DNA from: Plasmopara viticola
Lineage: Eukaryota > Oomycota > Peronosporomycetes > Peronosporales > Peronosporaceae
NCBI GenBank assembly: GCA_001695595.3
Contig: MBPM02000063.1
Span: forward strand, 310,001-374,000
Direction: 5' to 3'
Length of the DNA stretch: 64,000 nucleotides
The notes beneath the pieces were generated by a model that searched no databases, was not told the DNA's origin, and saw only the letters and a program-made list of their open reading frames with translations. Positions within the stretch are counted from its first letter, which is position 1; each line of letters opens with the position of its first letter. The position numbers and the translations under genes are program-made. This document shows, one piece after another, positions 32,783 through 43,640 of this stretch.

Positions 32783-35304
32783 AAGCCCCGCCGACTCTGC
32801 CTAAGTCAAAGTATCTGCAAGTGATTCCAATACCGTAATGAGAAACTGGTACGAGTCACTAAGACTTCCAAGAAGCGTGATAACCAAGTCGTCCTCGCTC
32901 ACCGGGGCACCCACAGCATCGAGCTACTCCGCTAGCGTGTTGAGCTTGTTGATGTGTTCCAGAACATCATCACCTTCATTCATCATTGTCGTGAAAAACT
33001 GTCGACAAAGAAAGAGCCTGTTTGCGAGGCTCCTCTTCTCAAACTGTCCTTCTAGTCGCGACCATGCATCATGCGCACCACTTGACGACCGGACCAGTGG
33101 CACTTGCGAATCTTCCATCGCAAGACAGATTTTGCTAGCGCTTTTCGAGACTTCGTCTTGTAAGTCGACTGGTCCATCGCATTCGTGCAGTGCTCCAACG
33201 TGATTTCACCACTTGCAACTTCCCATACGTCCCTCTCCTACAGCACTATCTGCATCTTGAACTTCCACGTGTGAAAGTTGATACCGTCGAACTTGTTGAT
33301 TCGACTTGATGCAGACGCGTCACAGGTAGCAAAGGCAGAGTCAGAGAAGGGGGGGGGAGCTGGTGACGTCTCAACTTCTCCACGAAGATATGAAGCGCAA
33401 GAAACAAGGCGACGATGGAGTTTCGTCCGGCCAAGCGTTCATGATGAACGATGCGAAGCGCAAAGGACGACCGGTGAAGAAGACTGGTGCGTGCCATAAT
33501 TGCAGTAAACAAGGACACTGGATCGCAGATTGCCCCTCGCGAGTCCGAAATGGTGCTGAACGATATCGATCGCAGCGGGCAAACGTCGCATAGATCGTAG
33601 ATATTGGTGACTCTCTTTTCCCGATGGGCGGTTTCAGTGCCTCTGTCAAGTCGAATGATGTGTGGCTGGTCGACTCGGGGGCGACTCAGCATATGACAAG
33701 CTCCAAGAAGTTCATGAGGAGCTACAAGACTTTTCCACCTTTCGATGAACATCCGGCAGAGGCAAGCGCTACTTAGTGACTTTCATCGACAAGTCCACAT
33801 ATTGCGTCGTCTACCTGATCAAGAGCAAGTCAAAAGTCGTGGACAAGTTCACCAATTTTGTAGCTTTCGCAGAAAAGCAGACCGGCAAGCGCGTAAAATC
33901 GCTTCGCAGTGACAACGGTGGCGAGTATGCATCCACGGAAATGGCCAAGTGTTGCCTGGATGATGGAATTGTGATCAAGTATACGCCGCCGTAAACATCA
34001 CAACAAAATGGAGTTGCGAAGCGTATGCCTAGGATGCTTGTGGAATGCGCACGGTGCATGTTGGAGCACGCGGGCCTCTCTAAACACAACTGGGGAGAAG
34101 CAGTTATGACGGCAGTTCGGTGCCCATCGCGTGCTATCGAGAACTAAACGACACCTTACGAGCTTTGGACAGTCAAGAATCCGCTGTTAGCCAACTTAAA
34201 AGTATTCGGTTGTCACGCATTCGTGCATGTTCCGAAAAAAAAGCGCTCGCATTTGGATGCAAAGGCCATATTGTTTCAATCTTTTGGGCTTTTCGGAGCC
34301 CCAAACGACGTATCGTTTCAAAGAATTATCGGCTGATCGAATCGTCACGAGTCGTGATGCTCAGTTCAAGGAAGACACTTTTGCCAGTGGAAGAACGACT
34401 TACGAAAAAAAGAGCACTGTCTTCGAGATTCATAGTGAGGATGAATGAAATTCGACGGACGACGAGAAAAAGTTTGAAGCAGAGCAGACTGAGGTCCAAG
34501 AAACAAGTACGGGCTTTGAACTGGGAAGCAAGCGGCACACTCGTACTCAATCATTGGAAAAATGACCGAGAATCCACGACTCAAGCGTCATGGACCCAAA
34601 TACCAACGTTGGATACTCGAAGAAATGTCGGCTCTTGCTACAATTCGCGAAGAGGGCTACGAAGCAGCCCACGTCGTGTATTCAGTGGGAGAAATGCCGA
34701 GGCGATGGAATCCAGCGACGCGAGGAAATGGAAACATGCATGCGATTCGGAGCTAGAGTCACGCCTCAAGAAAAAGACTTGGGATGTTGTTCCCCTGCCT
34801 AAGGAACGCAAAGCTATCGGCTGCAGATGGGTGTTTCGGCTCAAGAAAAACCAAGACGGAATTATCGAGAGGTTCAAGGCGCGACTTGTTGCCAAGGGAA
34901 TTTCACAGAAGTTCGGAGTCGATTATGAGGAGACATTTGCACCGGTGGCAAAGCTTGCTTAAATTCGCATCGCGTTGATCATGGCTGCCAAGTACGGTTT
35001 GACGCTGCATCAGATGGACGTAAAGACTGCCTTCCCGAACGGAACTCGGGATGAAATGACTCATATGCAGTAGCCTGGAGGGATATAGCAGCGAAGACAA
35101 ACACGGTCATATGTAAGCTAAAGCGGTCTTTATTCGGTCTTGAGCGCACGTGGAACCAAACCATCGACGACTTTATGATCAAGATAAATTTCAGAGAGTT
35201 TGAGTCCGATCACTGTGTGTACATCATGCGCATTGACGACGATACGGTGATTGTTGTGCTGTACGTGGATGATCTCATTGTAGCAAGCAACAACAATTAA
35301 AATT
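32783..35304 (+). pseudogene. RE-13: copia gag-integrase-RT with inverted gag segment
   Basis: Plus-strand element body. The first 530 bases of gag (32803-33332) lie in reverse: the minus strand reads the usual gag core with SRLEGQFEKRSLANRLFLC. The rest of gag continues on the plus strand from ELVTSQLLHEDMKRK to the knuckle CHNCSKQGHWIADC (33491-33532) and the protease site VDSGATQHM (about 33670). GAG-pre-integrase is deleted. Integrase (33776-34090, SDNGGEYAS, core Glu region), the post-integrase block [13 protein letters not shown] and RT up to YVDD (near 35262) follow. It is truncated at 35304 at the RE-14 LTR. Stops are frequent. Confidence 0.82.
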
Positions 35305-35594
35305 TTGCTCGGGCACTAATTGGCAAAATGCAAAGTGAATATTTTTTTAAGGTCTTTAGTTCGCAACTACATGCTACCTCTAAGCCAACGATTTTTCTAA
35401 GCCAATCAGAACGACTTACCATCCGGGCGCAATCATCTTCCCATCCGAGCACAATCATCTTCCCTATTTGAAATTGATCTTTTGACCATCTTGAATCTGC
35501 TCCTTCAAGCAGTCATCAACTGATTGCAGATACCGGTACTTACTGATGTGTAGTCGCTTTTCGATGCTTTTCCTCGCTAGCATCTTCAACAACA
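35305..35594 (-). repeat. LTR1, 3' LTR of RE-14
   Basis: About 290 bp in minus orientation. It has the CAACAACA terminus at 35594, the inverted CCAAT box, and a slightly eroded end near 35305. Confidence 0.8.
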
Positions 35595-37318
35595 CTCCCA
35601 CTCGACTCGACAGCCTTTTGTGCTTGAATACCAAGCATGCTCCGAAGTTTGCATAATTGCGTAGCAGGAATAGAATTTGTCATGATGCCGGCCAGCATAT
35701 CTTGAGTTGAACAGTACTCGAGCACCACTTCGTTGGCTTCAATCTTTCCGCGCCCAAAGTGGTGTCGAATGTCGATGTGCTTAGTGCGCATGTGAAACTT
35801 CGGGTTATTGGCCAGCGCGATGGAGTCTTGTTTGTCTTCATAGATCTCGATCGCATCATTGCTCCTTATTTTTCCGAGTCCGCACAGAAAAGTCTTATGC
35901 CACACTGCGTCTTGTGTAGCCTCTGAAAGCGCCATGAATTCGGCTTCCGTCGAAGAAAGTGTCACCGTCCGCTGTTTCTTGCTCTTCCAGCTGACACACC
36001 CTCCACTCATCATGAATGCGTGGCCACTTGTACTTCGTCTTGATCCGGTATCCCTAACCCAGTCCGCATCCAAGTATCCTTGGAGACCTTTATCAAAGCT
36101 TGCTCGAAACTCGATACCGTGTGTCTTTATGCCTCAAATATAGCGAAAGACCCTTTTAAGAGCTTGCCAATGTGTTGGGCACGGGTACGCAGTAAGCTGG
36201 CTAAGCACTCCCACTGCTGCTACAAGGCCCGGACGTGTGCCGACCATAAGATACATGAGGCAACCCACAGCGTTCCGGTACGAACACTCGCCATTGTCAC
36301 ATCGTGTTTGCAGCCACCTTCACACATTGACCTGGTCAGTTTGAGGCCTAAATCTTGTGGCGTCCGTACGGGTCCATCTTGAATTTCTGAAGGACGTCGT
36401 TCGTAAATTTGGTCTGTTCCATCATGACTGTCCCACTTTTGGTGCCTTGCACAATCTCTATTCCAAAAAAGTAGCTGAGCTTGCTTATATCGGTCATTCC
36501 GAAACGTTTGCTGAGCGCTTGTTTGGTGTCTTGGAGCATCTTGTCGCAGTTGCTCGCGAGAATCAAGTCGTCGACGTAAAGCGCAACAAAAATCATATCT
36601 TGACTGTCACGCTTCATATAGACGCAGTGGCCTGACTCGCACTTCTTGAAGTCCAATCCAACCATGGAGCCGTCGATTGTCTTGTTCCACATTCGAGGCG
36701 ATTGTTTGAGTCCATACAATGATTGTTAAAGATTGCACACCTAGTCCGGGTGATTGTCGTTGCTGAATCCATTCGGCTGCACCATGTAGATCCTCATCAA
36801 GCAAATTATTGGTCACCAAGCTGAGCAGAATCCTGATTGTAGTAAATTTGGCAACAGGCGCAACACCTCCTTGTAGTCAATGCCATGTTTTTGTGAAAGA
36901 CCTTTTGCCACCAGACGTGCCTTGTACCGCTCAATTTGGCCAGCCTGATTTGTCTTGACTCGAAACACCCACTTACTTTACGTTCTTGAGGCAGCGGCAC
37001 AAGCGTCTAGATATTGCTCTTTCGAAGCGAGTCCATTTCTGATCGGCAGGCTTCTTCTCACTTGGCTGCTTTGCTTGATTTCATCGCCGACTTGGACGTG
37101 GTCGGCATTTCTCCCACTAAGTATACGACGAAAGCAGCCTTAAAGTCTTGTGCCATCTCATCCAGCGACTGATACCGGCTGGAGCGCTTGGGTCGTGGAA
37201 TGTCTGCAGCTTGCTAAAGCGATTGAGTTCGTTGATGTCGCTTGCTACCTGGCTCAAATCTATTGTCTTGAGTGGTCTCTTCATTTTCGTGGTCGGTGTC
37301 ATCGGGCCGCGAAGAATC
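35595..37318 (-). pseudogene. RE-14: copia linker-RT-RNase H
   Basis: Minus-strand 3' half. RNase H over 35540-36073 is open for 177 codons (DADWVRDTGSRRSTSGHAF, SWKSKKQRTVTLSSTEAEF). The RT connection and palm are at 36348-36719 (LYGLKQSPRMW, FVALYVDDLILAS, YFFGIEIVQG), followed by RT N-terminus and the acidic linker (37117-37302, 37214-37396). Frameshifts divide it. A deletion near 36810 removes the QMDVKT block. The upstream part is cut at 37318 by the RE-12 LTR. Confidence 0.82.
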
Positions 37319-37608
37319 TGTTGAAGATACGACGCCTCGACCAGCAGTGTTGTACCAGTAAGCTACCGGTTCGATACCGGTCAACGTTGCGACCACGCAA
37401 TAGTGACGTCATGGAAAGGCGTCTGTACAGGCGCACGCAAGATGATTGCACCCGGATGGGAAGACGATTTCGCCCGGATCGTAAGTCGTTCTGATTGGCT
37501 TAAATAAATCATTGGCTTAGAGGTAGTATGTAGTTGCGAACTAAGGACCTTATGAATATATTCACTTTGCAATTTGCCACCTACAGCTCAAGTGACCTTT
37601 CTTCATTA
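37319..37608 (+). repeat. 5' LTR of RE-12 (mosaic U3)
   Basis: 290 bp. The first half resembles LTR2/LTR3, including the CRE-like TGACGTCA at 37404-37411. The second half (GTTCTGATTGGCTTA, TATGAATATATTCACTTTGC) is like LTR1. Confidence 0.8.
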
Positions 37609-37620
37609 GGTTTTAAGCCC
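37609..37620 (+). other. Primer-binding site of RE-12
   Basis: GGTTTTAAGCCC, a mutated form of the GGTTATGAGCCC site, directly next to the LTR end. The gag ATG inside it has been lost. Confidence 0.5.
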
Positions 37621-38515
37621 AAGCTCCGCAGACTCTGCTTTCTACGCCCTCGCCTCTTACATCGTCTTCGCTGCCACCATTGACGCCACGCCGAGCCGAA
37701 TCAACAAGTTCGACGGAATTTACTTCCATACGTGGAAGTTCAAAATGCGAATGGTGTTGGAGGAGTGCGACCATTGAAAAGTTGCGAGCGGGGAGGTAAA
37801 GCTTGAGCAGCTGAGTAATTCGATGGACTAGTCGACATTTAAGCGTAAGGGTTTAAAGGCGCTGACGATAATCTGTCTCGCGATGGAGTACTCGCAACAG
37901 CCGCTGGTCAGCTCGGCCAAGGATGCGTATGATGCATGGTCAAGATTGGAGGGACACTTCGAGAAGAGGAGCCTGGTGAAAGAGATTTTTCTTCGTCGCA
38001 GGTTCTTCACGACGATGATGAAGGATGGCGACGGTGTGCTAGAGCACATCAACAAGCTTAAGACGTTGGCTGAGTAGCTTGACGCGGTAAGCGCCCCGGT
38101 GAGTGAGAACGACCTGGTAATCACGCTTCTTGGAAGTCTGTGTGATTCGTACCAGTTCCTCATCACGGCGCTGGAGTCGCGCTCTGACACGCTGACATGA
38201 GAACTTGTGACGTCGCGTCTATTACATGAAGAAATGAAACGCAAGGAACAAGGTGGCAGCGTCGATGGAGCCGCGCACGGGCAAGGACAAGCGTTTATGA
38301 CGTCGGACAACGGACGGCGCAAGGGACGCCAAGCGACTGCTAAGGCCAGCAGTGCCATTATTGTGGGGAGCACGGGAATTGGATCGCCAAGTGACCCGTG
38401 AGAACGCAGATCGGCAACGGCCGGTACAGCGTGCAAGAATCGCGCAGAGCGAAGTCGGCTCTGGTGATTTTCTCTTCTCGATTGGTGGAAACTCAAGCAC
38501 CACCAAGTCGAGTTG
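37621..38515 (+). pseudogene. RE-12 gag
   Basis: Starts with INKFDGIYFHTWKFKM, followed by the gag core (SRLEGHFEKRSLVKEIFLRR). In-frame stops: TGA after ECDH near 37776, TAG at 38075-38077 and TGA at about 38198. The zinc knuckle is damaged by a frameshift near 38360 and the second half is lost (HYCGEHGN then a stop). It cannot encode a functional capsid protein. Confidence 0.82.
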
Positions 38516-41500
38516 CGTATGGCTGGTTGACTCGGGTGCAACGCAGCACATGACTTCTTCGAAAGAGTTGATGAGGAATTACAACGAAATTTCTCCGGTG
38601 GACCTACATCTCATAGACGACGTTGTTGTTCAAGCGATCGGGACTGACGATATTATAATGTCTATGAAGACGGTCCACGGAAATAAGAAGGGCATGCTTC
38701 GCGGAGTATGGCATATTCCAAAGCTATCGCGCAATCTTTTCTCCGTTGGACGTTTCTCAAAGGATGTTAGACCAGTCACGTTCAAAACCGATGGTCGTTT
38801 TGCTCAGGCAAAGGGAATGCAGTGGAAGCTTGGAGCCCGCAAGGGCAAGATGCTGTTTTAACTGTGTATGACGCCTGTCAGCACTGACGAAGCCAATGTG
38901 ACAAGCTCGTTGGGATGTCATGGGGACACCACTTCGTACCTCTGGCACCTTCGACTTAAGCACATTGGACATAGCAGTCTTAAAAATATCGTCAAGAGAA
39001 CATATGGTGTTGGCATTGACCTTGCTTCCGTCAGACAGTGGGAGCTGTGTGATGGTTGTGCGCTTGGCAAACAAACGTGAGTGAGGTTTTATGCCAAAGT
39101 CGCCTCATTCTGCATAGGAACTGCTGGAAGTAATTGACAGTGATGCGTGTGGACCTATGCAGTCGACGAAGTTCGGCGAAAAGCGGTATTTTGTCACTTT
39201 CACATACGAGGACTCGCACTTTACAACGGTATTTTTGCTGCGAAACAAGTCTGAAGTTGCTGGCAAATTTGCCGAGTTTGTTGCGTTTGCCAAACTTAGA
39301 CTGGAAAATTGTCAAAGCTGTTCGCTGCAGAAATGGTATTGAGTACACATCGAGTGACATGGCCAAGTTCTGCAAGCGACGTGGTATCGAGCAAAAGTTC
39401 ACGCCACCTTATACACCACAGCTTAATGGAGTGGCTGAATGTATGAACCGTACACTGGTGGAATGTGCAAGATGTATGATTGAGCACAGTGGACTACTAA
39501 AGGCGGATTGGGGTGAGGCTGTTATAACCTCCGCTTTCCTTCGCAATCGTTGCCCGACTCGAGGTTTTGCTATAGATAAATCGCCATACCAAGTTTGAAC
39601 AAAAAGAAAATCGGTGTTGAGGAGTTTGGAGGTTTTCAAATGCCATGCTTTTGTTACGATTCCAAAGGAAAAGCGCAGCAAGTTTGATGCTCGGTCAGTA
39701 CGCTGTCGATTTCTCGGCTATTCGAAGCATGAGAAAGCGTATCGATTTGAAGAGATAGAGAGTAGACGTGTGTGGGTTAGTCGCGACGCAAACTTTATGG
39801 AAGATACTTTCGACAGTAGGAGGAGCAACCATCTGTACAATGAAGTTGTTGTTCGAGATGATGATGAAGCGACTGATCAGATATTTTCACAGCATGACCA
39901 GATGGATTACGAAGCCAAGGAATCTGCGCAGGAAGAAGAGGTTGAGCCTGGCAGTAAGCGGCACCAACGGACCCAATCGCTCATAACGGCAACTGAAGTG
40001 CCAAGGTCTTAATGACAAAGTCGATATCAATCACTTGAAGAAATGTCAACCACAGCGCAAGACTTTGAGGCTGCGTACGTTGTGGAATCAGTGCGAGAAA
40101 CGCCGACCACCTTCAAGTCGGCGATGGAATCCAACGACGCAGCAAACTGGAAGGAAAAATGCGTTTCGGAAATGGATTCGCTTCAAAAGAACAAGACATG
40201 GACGCTGGTACCCCTCCCAAAAGAACGCAAGGCAATCGGCAATCGATGGGTGTTTCGCGTCAAGGGAATTCAAGCCGGCGAAATCGAGCGATACAAAGCG
40301 CGTTTGGTGGCCAACGGTTTTTCACGTAAGTTTGGCATTGACTATGGAGAAAGTTTGCACCTGTGGCCAAGTTTACGTCGATCCGGATTTTTCTCAGTCT
40401 GGCTACCAAGTACGGACTCGCAGTCCACCAGATGGATGTCAAAACAGCGATTCTTATCGGTTAGCTTGACGAAGTAATCTACATGGCGCAGCGTGATGGC
40501 TTACAAACATGGCCAAACCGAACTATCTGTGCAAGTTAGAGCGGTCACTGTACGGGCTGTAGCAATCGCCTCGCATGTGGAACAAGACCATTGACGTCTT
40601 TATGTTGGGACTGGAATTCAAGTAGTGTGAATCGGATCACTGCGTGTATGTGAAGCGGGATGGCCAAGACGTGATGTTCGTAGCACTTTGCGTCGACGAT
40701 CTAATTTTGGCTTGCAATACCAGCAAGATGCTTCAGGAAACCAAGCACGCACTCAGCAAACGAATAGGGATGACGGATTTAGGGCAGCTCAACTTCTATG
40801 GAATTAGGATCGAGCAAGATTTAAAGATCGAGACTCTGAAAATGCGACAAATTAAGTTCGCGTGCGAAATGCTGACCAAATTCAATATGGGAAAGTGCAA
40901 GCCCGTTAAAACGCTGCAAAATTCAGGACGTAAACTTAAAAAGGTCATGTGCAAAGGGAGATGCAAACACAGTGACATTATGACCGGTGTGCCGTACCGA
41001 AATGCTGTTGATTACCTAATGTACCGTATGGTCGGCACGCGTCCGGGTCTCGCTGCGGTAGTGGGATAACCCAGCCAATTTGCAGCAGACCCATGTCCGA
41101 CCCACTGGCAAGCGTTGAAAAGAGTTGTTAGGTGTATCGAAGGCACAAGGACGCCCGGCATTTATAATCAAGCAGCGAATCATGATGGACTGCTGGGACT
41201 TTCGAATGCGGACGGGGCCAGAGACACAAAGTCGCGAAGAAGTACAAGCGGCTACGCCTTTATGACGAGCGGTGGATGTTTCAGCTGGAAGAGCAAGAAA
41301 CAGCGTTCGGTGGCACTATCGTCTACGAAAGCTAAATACATGGCATTATCATAGGCTACGCAAGAAGCATTATAGCTCAAGGCATTTTTGTGTGAGTTGA
41401 GCGAGATGTTCAGAATACAACGGTCAAATTTTATGAAGATAATCAAGGCTCGATTGCTCTAGCAAATAGCCCGGGAGCTCACAAACGTACCAAGCGCATC

Positions 41501-41679
41501 GACATTCGATACCATTTTGTACGTGAAATGGTGGAAGATGGTCAAGTGTTTTTCGAGTACATTTCTACTCTCGACATGCTGGCCGACATAACGACCAGGC
41601 CGATTCCTGCGATGCAGTTTTGTCTACTCCGAAGCAAGTTTGGTATACAAAAGTCAAAGGATGCCAAGGAGAGTGGGAG
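38516..41679 (+). pseudogene. RE-12 pol (protease, integrase, RT, RNase H)
   Basis: The protease active site VDSGATQHMTS is at about 38526. GAG-pre-integrase with HLRLKHIGH and CDGCALGKQT runs to 39080. The integrase core (39134-39598) keeps TPQLNGVAECMNRT and the Glu region, but the DNG box is altered to CRNGIE. The linker is at 39614-40012. RT (40043-41069) has QSTRWMS-type shifts but keeps FVALCVDDLILA (YVDD changed to CVDD) near 40690. RNase H (41115-41679) keeps DADG and KSKKQRSVALSST. There are frameshifts near 39085, 39300, 40360 and 40480. Confidence 0.82.
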
Positions 41680-41969
41680 TGTTGTCGAAGATGCTGTGAA
41701 AGTAACGCCTCGACCAGTGACTACATATCGAAAGTACCGGTATCTGCAATCAGATGATGACTGCTTGAAGGAGCGGATTTAAGATGGGCATAAGATCGGT
41801 TTTTGGATTGAAAGATGAGTGTGCCCGGATAAGAAGCCGGATGGTAAGTCGTTCTGATTGGCTTAGATAAATCATTGGCTTAGAGGTAGCATGTAGTTGC
41901 GAACCAAGGACCTTATAAATATATTTACTTTGCATTCTACCAACAAGTGCTCACTTTGACATATTCATT
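41680..41969 (+). repeat. 3' LTR of RE-12 (LTR1 type)
   Basis: About 290 bp, starting TGTTGTCGAAG directly after the polypurine-like GAGTGGGAG. It has the inverted CCAAT box and TATAAATATATTTACTTTGC (about 41919-41938). The right end grades into gag of RE-15. Confidence 0.82.
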
Positions 41970-43047
41970 TTCGTTGATTCGTTCGGCGAGTGAGGCACAC
42001 GTTGCATGGTCACGGCTTGAGGGACACTTCGAGAAGAAGAGCCTTGCGAATAAGCTCTTTCTTTGTCGTCGCTTGTTCACGGCCAAGATGGATGAAAGGG
42101 AAGATGTGCTCGCGGATATTAACAAGATTAAGACGATGGTGGAGCAACTTGACGCTGTGGGTGCTCCGGTAAGCGAGGGCGACCTGGTGATTACGCTCTT
42201 GGTAAGTCTCAGCGAGTCGCACGAGTTTCTTATCACGGCACTCGAGTCAAGAGCCGACTCTTTATTGTGAGAGCTCATCACGTCTCGACTGCTACACGAA
42301 GGCTTAAAGCGCAAAGAGCAAGGTGGCGGCGTCGATGGACCCGCGCACGGCCAAGGTCAAGCATTTGCGATAACAGACAACGGACGACGCAAAGGACGAC
42401 AGGCGTCAGTAAATGCTAGCAGTACCTGTCGCTATTGCGGAGAGCATGGGCTTGGATTGCCAAGTGCCCGGCTCGAATTCGTGACAATGTGCAGCGACAG
42501 CGACCGCAGCATGCTAGTGTCGCGCAGAGTAACGATGATGACTCTGGCGACTATCTTTTCTCGGTTGGTGTAGCTGCCTATTCCACCAAGTCGAGCTGTG
42601 TGTGGCTAGTTGACTCGGGTGCCACTCAACACATGACATACGCGGAAGAAAGCATGAAAAACTACAAGAGAATCGACCCAGTGAATGTGCATCTCGCGGA
42701 TGAGGTGTGGTTCAAGCTGTGGGAACGGGTGACATTGTTATGTCGAATTTACGCCTCGCGGAATGAATAAAGGTGTTCTTACGTCGGTTTGGCACATTTC
42801 GAGACTTTCACGCAATTTTCCATTAGACGCTTCACAAAGGATGTTGGTCCAGTTACGTTTACGCACGACGGCTACTTTGCTAAAGCGTAAGGTCTTCGCT
42901 GGAAGTTGGGCGTTCGTGAAGGAAAGGGGCTAATCAGCATTAAGCCAATTATTGTTGACGAGACCAATTTGACTAGCTCGTTGGGATGCCATGGGGATAC
43001 CACGTCGTACCTCTGGCACCTTCGGCTAGGTCACATTGGTCACGGTG
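41970..43047 (+). pseudogene. RE-15: copia gag-protease-GAG-pre-integrase fragment
   Basis: Plus strand. Gag begins in mid-domain (SLIRSASEAHVAWSRLEGHF) directly after the RE-12 LTR and includes a TGA at the position that is Trp in RE-5 (near 42268). The knuckle is half lost (CRYCGEHGL then shift). The protease site VDSGATQHMTY is at about 42613. GAG-pre-integrase ends at HLRLGHIGHG, where bases ...CACGGT (43042-43047) meet RepA satellite. It belongs to the RE-3 subfamily and is the exact missing left half of the break that starts RE-6. Confidence 0.83.
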
Positions 43048-43160
43048 GTAGGTCGACGGGACTGATCTATGGCCGTGCAGCGTCTCAGCGCTCGAAAAGA
43101 GCTATTATTTGCTAAGGTTTGGCTATTTAGAATCCATGCACGTCTGAATAGAAAGATGAA
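43048..43160 (+). repeat. RepA satellite scrap
   Basis: About one unit: GGCCGTGCAGCGTCTCAGCG, then AAAAGAGCTATTATTTGC and GCACGTCTGAATAGAAAGA. It has the same orientation as 44753-46830 and is opposite to 17488-18350. Confidence 0.72.
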
Positions 43161-43174
43161 ACTGTAGTACGAAA

Positions 43175-43640
43175 GAGCAAAATGACTTCGACTTGATGGC
43201 CTCCACGTCCGATTACATAGCTCTCAAACCTTACCAATAGGTGCATATTCTGCTGGGCGCTTGGATTCGATCTTCGAAGCCAACATCAGCACCTGAACTT
43301 TGTCCTTAGCCAGTCCGAAATTCTTTCGGAATGCTCGTCGTTGTTTATTCACAGCAACAGATCCATCTTTTTGAAGCCTTGTGGGATTCCATTTTCATTG
43401 CGTGAAACGGGTGCGCCATCCTAATCGAGCATCACACTTACCGAACCCGCCATATCTAGCCACTCGCCGTCTTTCTTTGCCAGGAAGAGCTGCGAATTCT
43501 TTGGAGTGAAATTTTTTAGGGTTGGGTCTCCTCTTTGATCGCCTTCTTTAACACAGACATCTTCTTGCCGTCACCGATAGTCACGTCGAACGTGCCTAAC
43601 TGGCCTACGATCGAACACTCCAGTGAGATTCAACAAGAAG
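43175..43640 (-). pseudogene. Crinkler (CRN)-type effector pseudogene, LFLAK-domain part
   Basis: The minus strand shows the N-terminal ubiquitin-like LFLAK region of oomycete Crinkler effectors, in which this domain mediates secretion and translocation into plant cells. Visible pieces are CSIVGQLGTFDV, then KKAIKEE, then QLFLAKKDGEWL, then a short NNDEH-to-LAKDKVQVL segment. They lie in at least three frames and are separated by stops (for example near 43525 and 43418). There is no clear start codon: a TGA directly precedes the first conserved codons. The effector C-terminal domain is absent. A broken, non-functional copy, supported by motif order rather than by a full alignment. Confidence 0.68.

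Larger units (their letters stand above)
37319..41969 (+). mobile_element. RE-12: near full-length copia element with mismatched LTRs
   Basis: A plus-strand element of ~4.65 kb containing, in order, LTR, PBS, gag, protease, GAG-pre-integrase, integrase, RT, RNase H and LTR. All domains are present, but the reading frame is broken by stops and several shifts. The 5' LTR (37319-37608) and 3' LTR (41680-41969) agree in their right halves but not in U3, so the element is a recombinant or was assembled from two copies. No target duplication is visible: the left flank is RE-14 and the right flank is gag of RE-15. Confidence 0.85.
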
